Source of the DNA: Lotus japonicus
Taxonomy: Eukaryota; Streptophyta; Magnoliopsida; Fabales; Fabaceae
Reading direction: 5' to 3'
NCBI RefSeq assembly: GCF_012489685.1
Contig: NC_080044.1
Span: forward strand, 56,535,507 to 56,599,506
DNA: 64,000 bases
Position 1 is the stretch's first letter, and every line of letters starts with the position of its first letter. The notes under the pieces are model-generated. The model had not been told where the DNA came from. It ran no database searches and saw only the letters and a list, made by a program, of their open reading frames with translations. Made by a program: the position numbers and the translations under genes. Shown here one piece after another: positions 43,098 to 56,200 of the stretch.

Positions 43098-43377
43098 TGT
43101 TCTGGGAATGAACATTGAAGAGAGGTATAGTACCTAAGGGTAGAGAGATTGTGCTAGAGAGTGAGAGAATGAGAGAGAGAATGCTGAATTTCATGTGTAA
43201 TTTCATCAATGAGCCAAAAGTCCCCTCCAATTGATAACTACCTCCTATTTATAGAGCTTGGGTACCACCTATTGGGCCAATTGGGCCTCCGAGATCAAGG
43301 CCCGATTTAAGGCCAGGACCCCGCCTCTGGGCGGGCTACATGCGGGGCGTTGCCCCTCTAGGGGCTCGCCCAGTCCA
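43098..43377 (-). repeat. 5' LTR of the gag-less Tat element
   Basis: This 280-bp LTR has TG...CA ends. It is followed on its outer side by CCTAT (43378-43382). It is similar but not identical to the LTRs of the element at 3201, so the two are distinct insertions of one family. Confidence 0.95.
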
Positions 43378-44192
43378 CCTATAAATAGGCTTTTTGTCAT
43401 TTCTTTTGAACATTTTGTCATTTTTATCATTTTTTTTCATAAGTTAGAAGAGAGAGCTTGAGTTCTGGAGCTTTGGGAGCTTTCCCTAGGCCTTATGACC
43501 TAGGTTTTATCTTTACTTTCTAGCATGGATTCCATAGCCATGTTTGGCTAAAACCCCTTTTGTTTTGGGTTCTTTGGGAGACTTTGGATGTTTTAGCTTT
43601 CAATCCATTTCTATTCATGATGTTCTGAGTAAACCCTTGAATCTCACCTCTATGCTTTATCTTTCAAGCTTGAATGCATGCTAGCTTCTTACTTTTCTAT
43701 AATCATAACGATAGTTTGTTATAGAATTGGGACTTGTTGTGAGATTACTCCTTCTATACTTGCTACTAGGAATAGAGGAAGGGTTGGGGTTTGTTGGCCT
43801 GATTTGTATGCTTAGTGCTTCTAGCAAATGTTTAGGTTATCAAGGAATTGAATCTATCTTTTGATTAGAAAGGGTTTTCTTTACGAGGCATCGATAGATG
43901 ACTATCTAGGCTAGAACATCAAGGAGAGACTCAGGATTAATTGAATAGGAAGGTTTGCTAAAACTGAAATAGTTGAACAAGAACCCAAGGCAATCTCATC
44001 TCTGTTTTTCAATCACTTTATTACTTGATTACTTGTCTCTTTACAAACTCAAGAAACAACCAATTATTAAAACTGAATTTTACTTGCTTTTCAACCTTAA
44101 ACTTGGATCTTAAACTGAATTGCCACACCAATTCCCTGTGGTTCGATAAATTAAAACCGGGTGAATTCCGTACACTTGCGGATTGACCAACA

Positions 44193-45154
44193 CACGGCCT
44201 TACCTCGATGCAAGGAAGTGAGTTGGAGAGTGGTTTCAAGTTATCTTCCTTTGAGAGCGAAGTTGTTTCGGCGCCATGTCGATGTAGACCCAGGCTGCAA
44301 TCTGTGTGCTGAAGAGAGTGAGATGGAGGAGCACCTTTTTATGCATTGTCCAGCGGCTTGTCAGGTCTGGTTTGCATCACCTCTGTCTCTCCGCGTTGAT
44401 AATTTTCTCACGTTTGCAGATTTTTGGAGACACATTCATGAGCTGCATGATAGTGAAGTTATGGCTCTAGTCCAGACAACTATTTACATGATGTGGGAGG
44501 CCCGTAATCACCACCAGTTCCAGCAGCGACCTTCTTCAACGGAGCACATTCTCCAGCGAGTAGCAAGCGTGCAGGCGGAGGTGCGCATTGGTGCATCAGC
44601 TCCAGCTACGATTGAGAGAAATGTGGCTTGGCGTGGACCTGTTCGTGGCACTTATAAGTGCAATTTTGATGCTTCATTCGTGGATGGGAGACCGGTCGGT
44701 TTGGGTATGGTGGTTCGTAAACATAGAGGCGAGGTGATGGCCTCTGCGTGCTCCTATCCAGTTCATGTTACCACTCCTATTCTGGCTGAAGCAATGTCCA
44801 TGAGGTGGTCCTTACAACTGTTTATTGATTTGGGTTTCCGGCGGATTTCATTGGAAACAGATTGTCTGCAGTTGTTTAACCACTAGCATGCAAAGGAGGA
44901 TGGCCGGTCGTATTTGAGTTCTATTATTAGTTATTGTCGTTTATTGAGTTCTGCTTTTGATTTAGTTTCTGTTATGTTTGTTCGCCGTAAGAGCAATGCG
45001 GTGGCGGATTTTTTGGCTAAGAGCGCGGAAGCTTATACCAATATGGTATGGGTGGAAGAGGTCCCTTTAGCCGCCGCACCGCTTATTGATGCTGATGTAA
45101 TGAACCTTTTGCCGGTTGGCCTTTAATATATTTGCAGTCGAATTTAAAAAAAAA
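44193..45154 (+). pseudogene. LINE ORF2, C-terminal part (zf-RVT and RNase H) with poly(A)
   Basis: After the CACGG duplication the LINE frame continues exactly where it broke at 34089 (STALPRCKEVSWRVVSS across the junction). It includes the zf-RVT cysteine/histidine cluster (CNLCAEESEMEEHLFMHCPAACQVWF) and an RNase H with CNFDASF, AEAMSMRW, ETDCLQL and NAVADFLAK. A stop interrupts it at 44884. The final part ends at 45126, and a poly(A) run at 45146-45154 marks the 3' end. Confidence 0.88.
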
Positions 45155-46170
45155 TTAGTATCAATTCACGTTTAAAAAAAATTATATTATACATTCATCA
45201 ATTAAAAAAAGAATTATTAAAATATGCTTCTTTTTTACTTTATTTTTTACGGTTAATTGCAAAAGAAAATTAAATTGATTGTTATAGTATCCATTCACGG
45301 CAAAATTAAAATATTCATTCATCAATGATGGCATCTTTTGTTAGTATATATCTTACAAGAGCGATTGTAGAGACTTTCAAGCTCTGGAGTTATAAAGTAT
45401 TTGAAGTGAGAATTGACTTTGAGGCTATACTTTATGTTCTAAGTCTAGAGAAAGTGAGATAAGAGGATTTGACTCAGGGTATGGTTCTCTTATTGAAGCA
45501 GACAATGTCAAAAAATTTCACAAAGATTCTAGTCGTTGGATCAAACGGTGCTTTAGTGTACTTGTGTCAGGTACATTAAATGCATGACACTATTTGATGA
45601 AGACTTTTTGCCCAAAAGAAGTAGTCTGTCAGTTGGTAGATAGCATTGGTCTTTACTTCTATCCGTTGAGAAGCAAATATGGCAGCGTGATGGTGACAAC
45701 GTTGTACTCCAGCTTTGGCCATTGTGCTTTGTCAGATCACGTGCTCTCCTCTTGAAACTTCTTCTCCAAGTTTGTCTAATATCTTTTTGTGATTCAAAGA
45801 TAACGCTCATTCTTCAGACGATCTTCTTCGGTTAGATGATCTTCTTTCTTCCAATGGTCATTTTGAGTAAGACGATGCGCTTTGACCAATAGAATGTAGC
45901 TTCTTCACAGGGATTGAACTGTCGTTTTGTGTAGGCTGTTTAGACTTGAACAAAACAACATAGTCATAGACGATAAGTCAAAGTGTTCCTAAAATATGAA
46001 ATTTATAGTGTTCCATTATGCCTTTAAAATTGTTATCGTACAAAACATGATAAACGATGTAATTAGACGTTTGAACTTAACAAATTTAATATAAAATATA
46101 AACAAAATAAAGTATAATTTTTTTTTGTTGTAAAAAAAATATATAAACAAATGGTAACTCACGCGGTACT
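45155..46170. other. AT-rich spacer before block A copy 2
   Basis: No gene is recognised. The segment 45350-45960 is less AT-rich and looks like repeat DNA, but carries no coding domain I can name. The last bases (GCGGTACT) precede the AACGTCGTC that opens block A copy 2. Confidence 0.5.
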
Positions 46171-48368
46171 AACGTCGTCAATGGGGGAGCGTCAATATTT
46201 AAGAGGCAATAACAAAAACTTGAGGAAGCATTTCAACCATAAAAGCATCTCCAATGATAGTATCTAATGTTAAATACATACTCATATGAATATCTATTAC
46301 CATTGAAGTACATATTCAATTCAAACATGACAAGGATGAGTATGTGAGAATGGATATTCTACACTAGACTTGAAAAGTGAGCTTGTATTTATTGCAATCA
46401 CTTACAATTAATATAATTAGTTAAAATAGAGATAAATAATAAATAATGAAAGGAGGCTTGTCTGGCTTGATATGATCATAAAAAACATTAAACTCAAACT
46501 ATCATGCATGGACTCATGAACAGAAATAGATAAATTGGCTGAAACAAAATATAAATGAACCATGACTATTCATGTTACAAATTAACTAACATTTAATACC
46601 CCATATTAAACATTTGGGATAGAGTAGATATTTCAAATACACATCTTTTTGTAGCACCGGACTCTCTAGAAGCATTTGAAGCTTTGCCCATTAACCTTGA
46701 TAAATGTATCCTAGCTTTTCCTTTTTCATTTCCACCGCACCACGAGGAAAAACGTTAGTGACAATAAAAGAGGCCTCCTATCTTGAGGGAAGCTTATTGG
46801 GTATAAGTTTGAGATGAAAGTTGAAAAGAAGAACTTTTGACCCACATAAAACTCCTTCTTCAATATCACTTCATTATGGTTGTCTTGTCTTCTCCTTGAA
46901 TTTCTTGTAGTTTTAATAAGCTTTTAGATGAAGCTCCTCAAACTCTTGTAACTCTAGCTTTCTCTTCATTTTAGACTTCAAAACACAAATTGCAGCACTT
47001 CATTGCCCAATAAAATTGATGCCCAAAATTGAGTCCATATGGATACACTCGTCAATCCACAAACTCGCCAAAATTGGCGATAATAGGTTAGGGTCGGTCA
47101 ACCTACCCTACCCAACCTACAATCCGACGAGCCAACAACAACAAAATATTGAATTACCTACGATGATGAGGATCACTCTCCCTGCCCTGTGGGGTCCCCG
47201 CCTTGTATATATAAGTAAAAAAATACAATAAAGTACTTCAAAATATTGAATTACCTACGATGAAAACTTCACATTTTGGATGAGTTAAATGCTTGAGAAA
47301 GTATTGAGTTTTATACTTCCCATTTTAAATGAGTTGAATTTAGTACTTTACGTTTTAAATTGTTTATTTAGTAAGCTTCACATATTGTGTGATGAATTTC
47401 ATTTAGTATTATTTTAACTTTGTTATACATTTGTATGAAATTTGATGCAGTTGCATTATCATTTGTATTTTTTAAATTTATTAAATTAACTTATGTATTT
47501 TATATATTTAATTTAAAATTTTAATGACATACTGAGGATCCCCGTGAGAACCTGTAGGAAGATAGGGAACGGGGATGGGGTAAAAATTCACCCCGCCGTG
47601 GGAAATGGGGATGGGGACGGGGAAAGAGGAAATATGTGGGGATGGGCCCGCCCCCGCCCCGCGCGGGTGCCATCCCTAGCCTGAAGCGACGAGGGCAAAA
47701 ACTTGGGAATTGGGTTTGGCGCCCCACCCCTTAGGCTCCCCACCCCACTTAAAGTGGGGAAATTACCGTAAAGTCCCTTCTGACTAGAATACGGTAAATG
47801 ATATACCGTTTTCAATACGGCCAATCATTAACCGTATTTTATTTAAACGTATAACAGGGTGACCGCGAGTGGGTTTCATGGGTTTCACTGTAAATACGGT
47901 TAATGATTTACCGTTTTCAATATGGTAAATAATTTACCGTTTTCAATATGGTAAATGATTTACCCTATTTAAAATGAAATTTTATTTTTCTTATTTAGTG
48001 AAAATATTTAAAATGCATATTTAATTAGTGAAAATAGATAATTTATTTAGTGAATTCTTTAATATTGATATAACATAGATAGTAGAAATTACTTAGATAA
48101 TCCATAATATATACATTCAAGGGTTTTTCTAGGTCCAATCATCGCCTACGTGGCATCTCATGATTGGCTAATTCCATTAAAAATCATACATGGCAATCAT
48201 TCCTCCTTTCCTCTTAATGTACACCCTTCTCCTTAACCTACACCCCTCTCTATTTAAAAGCTTATATAAGACTCGTATTCTTCATTCATCTCTCCATTAT
48301 TTGGCTTTCTCCTAAACCTACGTTGCTCCTTCACCATCTCGTGCGTTTTTTGTTTTTAGCCTTCCTAC
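46171..48368. other. Non-coding spacer and putative B3-relict promoter, copy 2
   Basis: Same content as 508-2705: AT-rich DNA, the G-rich words near 47533-47670, self-complementary TAAATGATTTACC words near 47790-47970, and the CCAAT, ACGTGG and ATATAAG elements before the ATG at 48369. No gene is seen. Confidence 0.55.
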
Positions 48369-49294
48369 ATGGCTTCAAGATCTCTGTTCGTTGTTCTTCA
48401 TGACTTTACAAAGGTATCTACTTTTTCTCAAATCAAATCAATTTTTGATGTCTTTGATGTGTGTTATTGTAATCTAATCTCAATCCTTCAATATTCATGT
48501 TTTACTAACCCTAATATTGTTTTTAGCCTCGATACTTGAAGGATATATTATTATTATTGATCCCGTGAGTGTTCATAGCACAATTGAATTTCACCATCAG
48601 AATGGTGAATGCCGCTTGACTAACGGTTGGATAGGTCTACGATGGCTATACAACTTTGATACCCTAAACTGCTGGTTTCTTTTCAAAAAAATTGAAAATG
48701 TTAACGTTTTTTATGTTTCAATTTGGAAAGAAGATTTTACTCAAATCAAGTATCGAGGCCTCTCTATGGTTACACATGAACACGGCCTTGACTTCTTGCG
48801 GGTTTTGGTCCCGGTCACTGATACTAGGGATCGTCCAAATTTTTGGAAAAATAGATATGATATGGATCTCAAGTGGTTGTTTTTTACGAACGGAAACATC
48901 CACAGTTGGTACTGACCCTCACAGCATGTCAATGTGCACAATACGAATTGGTTAGTTTAATTTTCGTATTCCTTTTTTTTTTAACTTCAATGTGTTTTAT
49001 TATGGTTTTTACAATTTCATAATTGTTTTCCCATTTTTTTTTCAGCTATTACCTTCTCAGATCGTTCCATTCTTTTTAAGTTTTGGAACATCTCCGGTAC
49101 AACTTCATACTGGTGTGATAGATGACATCCCCTGCAACGTGCTTTCGTCAAAACCTACTGATGCGCGTATAGGATCTGGTTGGAGAAAATTCTGCAAACT
49201 AATGGAAATTAGAGGCGGTGACATAGTTTGTTTTAGGTTTGAAAGAATAGCAAAAAGAATTATTAAAGTTAAGGTGGTGTATGAAAATATTTAG
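48369..49294 (+). pseudogene. B3-domain-like gene, degenerate, copy 2 (not split)
   Basis: Exon 1 is 48369-48413. Exon 2 starts at 48527 and exon 3 is 49046-49294. The frame with B3-like residues ends at a TGA at 48913-48915 (GNIHSWY), about 35 bp before the apparent donor GTTAGT at 48951. The last exon ends VKVVYENI then TAG. This copy shows the uninterrupted site ATATGATATGGATC where copy 1 received the gypsy element. The join from exon 1 to exon 2 is out of frame here too, so the gene was already broken before the duplication. Confidence 0.45.
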
Positions 49295-49976
49295 TCAGTT
49301 GTTATTCATTCCAAAATTTAATCAGTTGTTGTTTTGTCTTGGGTATCTTTTCGTTGTTTTGTTTTTCTCAATCTACATGAGAGGATTGTTCTCATGATTT
49401 ACTTTATTTATCAAATAAAACTCAAGATTAATTGTTATTTTTTTCATTTTAGAATTGTTCTCATGATTTACTTTGTTTTTCCTTTGTTTTACACGTACAA
49501 TTTTTTCCTTGCCTTCATCACTTTGTCTTGTGGGTTGAATCAAGCTTGATATATTTGACAATTGTGCATTCACCGACCATTTATAATAATAAGATATTCA
49601 TATATGCCCAACAGTGCTTCTTTTCTTTGTCATTCTTTTACGGTCAGGATCCAAACAAGGTTATATATAAAAAAGAACTTTAGTCCAATACCAAAAACAC
49701 TTTTTTACCTTAACTTTTTAAAAATAAAAACTGTTTTAACAGCCAATTTATGTTAGTCTAATATCAAAATCATTCATGTCAAATTATTGCTTTATACAAT
49801 TTTTTTTTTAAAATCCCTTTTGAAATAAGTTCCATTTTTAAGATTAAAAAAAAAACGTTTAAATAATTAATTACGTGAATCCCCTTTTCCTTGGTTTTAA
49901 AATAATTTCAAATTTTAAAATGATAAAAAAAGTTAAAAAAAAATTAATTAATTTTTAAATTCGGTAGCCAAGTTTT

Positions 49977-51246
49977 ATATACGGGAAAATATTTTTGAAA
50001 TTAATTATTTATTTCCTTTAATTTCCTTATAAAAACCACTTAATTATATTAATTTCCTTATTTAAAATCATAAAAGACATTAAAAGCTTTATGGAATAAA
50101 TGCTATTTTTATTTTTTTTAATAAGGAAATTTAAAATAATTAAATAAATTTCAATGCATTGACAATTTATTTAAGGAACATATTTTCGAAATTAATTATT
50201 TATTTCCTTCAATTTCCTAATATAAACCACTTAATAATTATATTAATTTCCTTATTTAAAATCATAAAAGACATTAAATGCTTTTATGAAATAAATTTTA
50301 TTTTCGTTTTTTTTAAATAAGGAAATTTAAAATAACTAAATAAATTTTAATGCATTGACTATTTATTTATGGAAAATATTTTCGAAATTAATTATTTATT
50401 TCCTTCAATTTCCTTATATAAACCACCTAATTATATTAGTTTCCTTATTTAAAATCATAAAAGACACTAAATGCTTTATGAAATAAATGTTATTTTCGTT
50501 TTTCTTAATAAGGAAATTTAAAATAATTAAATAAATTTTAATGCATTGACTATTTATTTATGGAAAATATTTTCGAAATTAATTATTTATTTCCTTCAAT
50601 TTCCTTATATAAACCACTTAATTATATTAATTTCCTTATTTAAATTTAAAATAATAAAATAAATTAAATGTTTTATGAAATAAATGCTATTTTCGTTTTT
50701 TTAATAAGGAAATTTAAAATAAATAAATAAATTTTAATGCATAGAATATTTATTTAAGGAAAATATTTACAAAATTAATTATTTATTTCCTTTAATTTTT
50801 TTATATAAACCACTTAATTATATTAATTTCCTTATTTAAAATCATAAAAGGCAATAAATGCTTTATGGAATAAATGTTATTTTCGTTTTTTTTTTTCAAA
50901 TAAGGAAATTAAAAATAATTAAATAAAATTTAATGCATTGACTATTTATTTAAGGAAAATATTTTCAAAATTAATTGTTTATTTTCTTCAATTTTCTTAT
51001 ATAAACAACTTAATTATATTAATTTCCTTATTTAAAATCATAAAAGACATTAAATGATTTATGAAATAAATGCTATTTTTGTTTTTTTTAAATAAGGAAA
51101 TTTAAAATAATTTAATAAATTTTAACGCATCAACTATTTATTTAGGGAAAATATTTTTGAAATTAATTATTAATATCCTTCAATTTCCTTATATAAACCA
51201 CTTAATTATATTAATTTCCTTATTTAAAATCATAAAAGACATTAAG
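49977..51246. repeat. AT-rich tandem array, copy 2
   Basis: This is the same array of about 190-bp units as at 9296-10565, with the same number of units and only small homopolymer changes. Confidence 0.85.
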
Positions 51247-51852
51247 GAACTTTATTCATGTGTAATTAATTTAAAATGGTGTTTATAATTAATTGATATT
51301 TAATGTTAGTAAAAACATGAATGTTAGTCAACAAAATTACATATACATTAAATTAATTTGATTTACAACATTCAAATTTTAGTCAATGATAGAAAACAAT
51401 AATACCCCTATTTAATGCTTTTAACATTCATTAATTATTTGTCAATTAATAATAAAAACATTAACTATAAAAAATCCGTTCCTTAAATATAAATGTAATT
51501 TACACACCTATTTGACTTTTTAAAAAAACATTAATGTTAGTCAATGATCAAAAATTTAATTTCGATTATCCTGTTACGTTTTAAGAAAAAAAAAACGATT
51601 TTAAATATCAGTTTTAATGATTTAAATTCAAAATTATAAATACAAATTAACTCCTTTATTAATGTGTAATTAATTTAAAATGGTGTTTATTGTCATTTAA
51701 TGTTATTAAATACATTACTGTAAATCAACGAAATTACATATACGTTACATTAATTTGATTTACAACATTCAAATTTTAGTCAATAAGAAAAAAACATTAA
51801 TACACCTATTTAATGGTTTTAAAAATCAATAATTATTAGTCAATACATAATA

Positions 51853-52727
51853 CTCCCTCCGTTCCTATAGAACTGACATTTTAAGATTGTTGCACAAGTA
51901 TTAAGAATTAATAATTAATGTTCTTGTTTTATTAAAAGTACTATAATAATTAATGTTCTTGTGGTGCCTAGGAGCTGAAGTGAGCGTGTACTTTTTGCTT
52001 TGTTTACCAGTCTGTAGCAAAAACTTAAAGTGCTCCATTCTTTCTACTGGCTTGCACTGTCATGCTGTCTTTCCAAGCTGCGGTTTGTTGCCTTGAATTA
52101 GCTACAGCGGGCATTGTAGATTGTCTATGTGCTAAAGTTTGTGTGCCTAAGAGCTGGAGTTATATATCCATCATTATGCAGCTGGCCACTTTCGCCATCC
52201 TTGGCTGATCATTGAGATGAGTGATGTGCTCCTGGAATTTTATGTTCACCTTTATGCTGCAAAAACTCTCTCCAAATGAAATTTTTGGCCCCTTGATTCT
52301 TCCTCAGGGATTGGTTATGTCAATTATGGTAGCGGGTATTTAGTTTTGCAACAGGGTGATGGTGACTCCTTGCTCTTACTATGTTGCAGCCATTAGAAGC
52401 TACTTGTTCTTTTTGTCTTGTTTCTTTTATTTTTTTCCTGCTCTTTGTTTTTATGTTCCTGTACCTCATCTGGGAGAGGTTGTTCCCAGTACCTCTTTTT
52501 TTTAATTAATATATGATCTTTCTGTTGTAAAAAAAAGTACTATGTAACTTTCTATTATACCCTTTATCTCTCTTATTAATTCTAACATTTCAATCTTCCT
52601 TCCACCAATAAATGAAGGGTACAATTGGTAAAGTATAATTAATGTTCTCTTGAACTTTGTAAAGTGGCAGCTAATTAGGTACAAAATTCAGCTAAAAATA
52701 GTGTCGGTTATTTAGGAACAGAGGGAG
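51853..52727. mobile_element. Stowaway-type MITE with LINE fragment, copy 2
   Basis: This 875-bp element is flanked by TA (51851-51852 and 52728-52729), with CTCCCTCCGTTCC and GGAACAGAGGGAG ends. The LINE 3' fragment is at about 51945-52535. It equals the copy 1 element minus the 547 bp added by the foldback MITE and its duplication; the empty site TTCTAACAT is at 52580-52588. Confidence 0.8.
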
Positions 52728-53274
52728 TACAAACATTGACAACAAATTTCCGTTCATTAAAAAGAAACATATTTTCCACACCTATTTATTGTGTCTAAAA
52801 TACATTAATGATAGTCAATGATCAGAACTTTAATTTCGAATATTCTTTAACGCTTTAAAAAAAGGTTTTAATACTCAAATTTTAATGATTTTAATTCAAA
52901 ATTATAAATACATATATACTGTTATATTCTTTTCGTTTTAAAAAACCGTGTTCATTTCCTTTTTTATAAATATTACCATTTTAATACTCGCGTTCATGTC
53001 CTTTTTTATAAATATTACCATATTTAAAACCTTAGGGACGGTCTTTTAAAAACTTTAATTTTTATTCATTGATTATTTTTAGACTGTGCAAAAAAAACAG
53101 TAAAAACTACATCCTATTCAATAAAAATAACAATTTTAAATATACTATTAATTTTTTACTACATTACTTCTTACTGGACTAATATTTACACGCAGCTACT
53201 AATTTTAAAATGAATTAATGATAAATTTCGAATTTTATGGGGTATTAAAAATCAACTTTGATGATTTTTTTCAG

Positions 53275-56200
53275 GACTAAATATTGAAGATGATCAGTTA
53301 CAAAATTTCTGTTTGGCTGAGATAGAGAAAATACTTTAAAGAAATGGCAAATCTCTAAAGGAACATAGTTGTCTGCCCTATCCAATTTTTGATGATGTGG
53401 AATAGTTTCAAAACAAGTTCATAGTAGATGAGCTTAACTACAACAAAGAAGAAATGACAAATAAACATGCATCCTATCTAACAATGATGACAGCAGAATA
53501 GAAGGGTGTATATGACAACATAATGCAATCGGTGTTGTCTGATAGTGGCGGATTTTACTTTTTGTATGGATATGGAGGAACTGGCAAAACTTTTGTCTGG
53601 AATACATTATCTGCAGCCATCCGTTCAATGGGTATGATTGTTCTGAATGTTGCTTCAAGTGGTATTTCTTCTTTGTTGTTGCCGGGTGGTAGAACAGCAC
53701 ATTCCAGATTTTGCATTCCATTGCAAACCGATGAAACAACTACTTGCAACATCAAACAAGGTAGTTTAAGGGCAAATTTACTGATCTGTGCCAAATTGAT
53801 CATTTAGGATAAAGCTCCTATGTTAAATAAGAATTATTTTGAGGCACTTGATAGGACTTTGCGCGATATCATGAGACAGGAAGATGAAAGCAACATGGAC
53901 AAACCATTTGGCGGTAAGGTTGTAGTTCTTGGTGGTGACTTCAGACAAATTCTTCCAGTCATTCCAAAAGGTGGAAGGCAAGACATTGTATTTGCTACAG
54001 TAAATTCTTCTGATCTTTGGAAATACTGTAAAGTTTTAAAGCTCACTAAAAACATGAGATTACGCACAACAGGTTCACCAAAGCTTGCAACAGAAATTAA
54101 AGAATTTGCTGACTGAATTCTCAAAATCGGAGATGGTGATTTCGAATCAAATGAGCGTGGTGAATCATATATTGAAATTCTTGAAGATCTTTTGATACAG
54201 GATAGTGAAAATCCACTTCTTGACCTGGTTGATTTGCATATCCCAATTTGGTGCAGAACATGAAGACTGAAAAGTTTTTTGGAAGAACGATGCATATTGT
54301 GTCCTACATTGGAATGTGTTGAGAAAGTTAATTATTTTATGCTTGATTTACTACCAGGTAATACAACAGAGTACTTAAGCTCAGATAGCACTTGCAAATC
54401 TGACGAGGACACTGAACTACAATCAGAGTGGTTTACTACATGTAACGCCCCGATTTTCACGAGGGTCACTTTAGTAACCTTTCCCAAAACGTGGGTCAAT
54501 TTTACCGAAATAAAAAAAAAATTGACAACTGAAGGAGTAAATGGACTGAATAATTCCATTTTATTAATAAAATCTTGATTACAAATAATTCCTTCAATTT
54601 GAAAGACATAAGGGTAACCTAATGCTCGACCACTCCTGAGCCAATACAAAAAGGTCTCTAGGTTAGGTTCGAACGCTACAAGAAAACTCGGCTCACCCCC
54701 CAAATACTAACCCAAAACCATAATACCACTAAGACAATACATAGTTCTACGTCTGACATCCGCCTGTCCCTTGAACACTTCCTCAATCATATAGTACTTT
54801 CTCAGCGCCGTTTATCATTCTCTGGCGTTAAGCGCCCATGCAACACACAGTCAAATAAGCAAGGGTCAACTCCCAAACAACACATATAACATGTAACATG
54901 ATTGACATAACATCACAGTAATAAGGTCATAAATTCTAATACATCATTTGCAATCTCAGATTCATGTTATATAGGTAAACAACTAGCATATAGAGTAATA
55001 AACCCAAAAGCACAAACAAGTGCACCTAGAGTCCAGTTAGACTACATGCTCATGCATATGCTAATTTTAATGCCAGTAACGACTTATGGGAAGGCGAGAC
55101 AAAATACGACTCCACAATTGGGGTTAGTCTACACTAACGCACTATCGCTTTCATTTTGCCACTTCTTCGGATATGTCGTTATGCCCTGACAGAATTTCAT
55201 ATCATGGTTCAACCTAACCGGTTCCGAACCACAACAAAACATGCATAATGCCATGCGGTTAGTCAGCACAACATCGGAACTATCTCCTCACAGTCCGATC
55301 TTAAAAAAATAACTCCTTATTGAATATCTGATTGCCCACTAGCAAAGGCATCTCTTGCCAACACTCGCATCTCAGACTTATCATAAATTATAATTATCAA
55401 TTTGCCAAAGCATAATACATGATTTCAAGTTCAACACATCATATAGCAATACTTGCATCATCAAGTTTTAACCAACAAACATCATATAAACAAGAATCAT
55501 ATAGCACAATCACATGCAGACAAGTCTAGACCGAGTGCCCTTACCTTAGAAAATTAATTGCTTCCGAAAATGCTAAGCTTCAAGATCATAGCTTCCGCTC
55601 CAAAACTCAAGAATCTCATCACACTCAAAATAAACACTCAAGATCTTTTACTAAAAATTAACTCATCACAACTAGCTAGTTGCTAGTTGCATGTTAATGT
55701 GTTTCAATGTTTTGTGTTTCTTGACTTTCCCCTCATCTGACTTTCCTCCCCTTTTATAGTGTAACTCCTTCATCCAAAATTGTTGCACGTCATGCCCCTA
55801 GTCTATAGGTTTTCCTTTTCCAGCAAAGTTTCTCCCTGGCCTACACGTCCATTTATTTGATCCTCATCATACTTCCTGGAGTATTTTGGACAAACACCTC
55901 ATGCTGTAGCTTCATAGATTGGCCAGCGTAAATTCTCTTTTATCTACACGTAATTTTTATTAATCCTCGTCATGCTTTTTCTTTCACACCTCAAGCTTCA
56001 CCAATTTTTTTTTTAATTTTCCCTTGTTCCGTTTCAGGTACTTTTACCTCTTAAATTCAATGTACATACATATATATATATATATAAACAAATAGGTTAA
56101 GTATAGATAGTGTAGGATTCAACTCATAGAGTTAAGAGAAAAATATTAGGATGATGAATCATTATCCTAAAATTTATTAGGGACTCTATTATATAATTTA

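Larger units (their letters stand above)
34668..43377 (-). mobile_element. Tat-lineage Ty3/gypsy retrotransposon lacking gag, with an opposite-strand gene
   Basis: This 8,710-bp element on the minus strand has a 280-bp 5' LTR (43098-43377), a 276-bp 3' LTR (34668-34943), and target duplications CCTAT at 34663-34667 and 43378-43382. Pol (protease, RT, two RNase H domains, integrase) is one open frame, but gag is missing. Between pol and the 3' LTR lies a spliced gene on the opposite strand. The two RNase H domains place it in the Tat lineage. It inserted into the solo LTR that splits the LINE. Confidence 0.93.
34090..44192 (+). mobile_element. Solo LTR (about 1,388 bp, Athila-like) interrupted by a Tat element
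   Basis: It starts TGATGACCCTAG at 34090 and ends GACCAACA at 44192, with target duplications CACGG at 34085-34089 and 44193-44197. Removing the nested Tat element and its 5-bp duplication leaves about 1,388 bp of non-coding DNA, so it reads as one LTR. The end (CCCTGTGGTTCGATAAATTA...CACTTGCGG) resembles Athila-type LTR ends, though the strand and family are tentative. At 34470-34645 it has several GC-rich copies of GAGCGCCTGAGCGCCAATT in both orientations. Confidence 0.75.

Noticed and set aside
45553..45810. 85-residue minus-strand frame between the LINE and block A copy 2
   Set aside because: No domain, no start or splice context, and surrounding DNA looks like repeat sequence.
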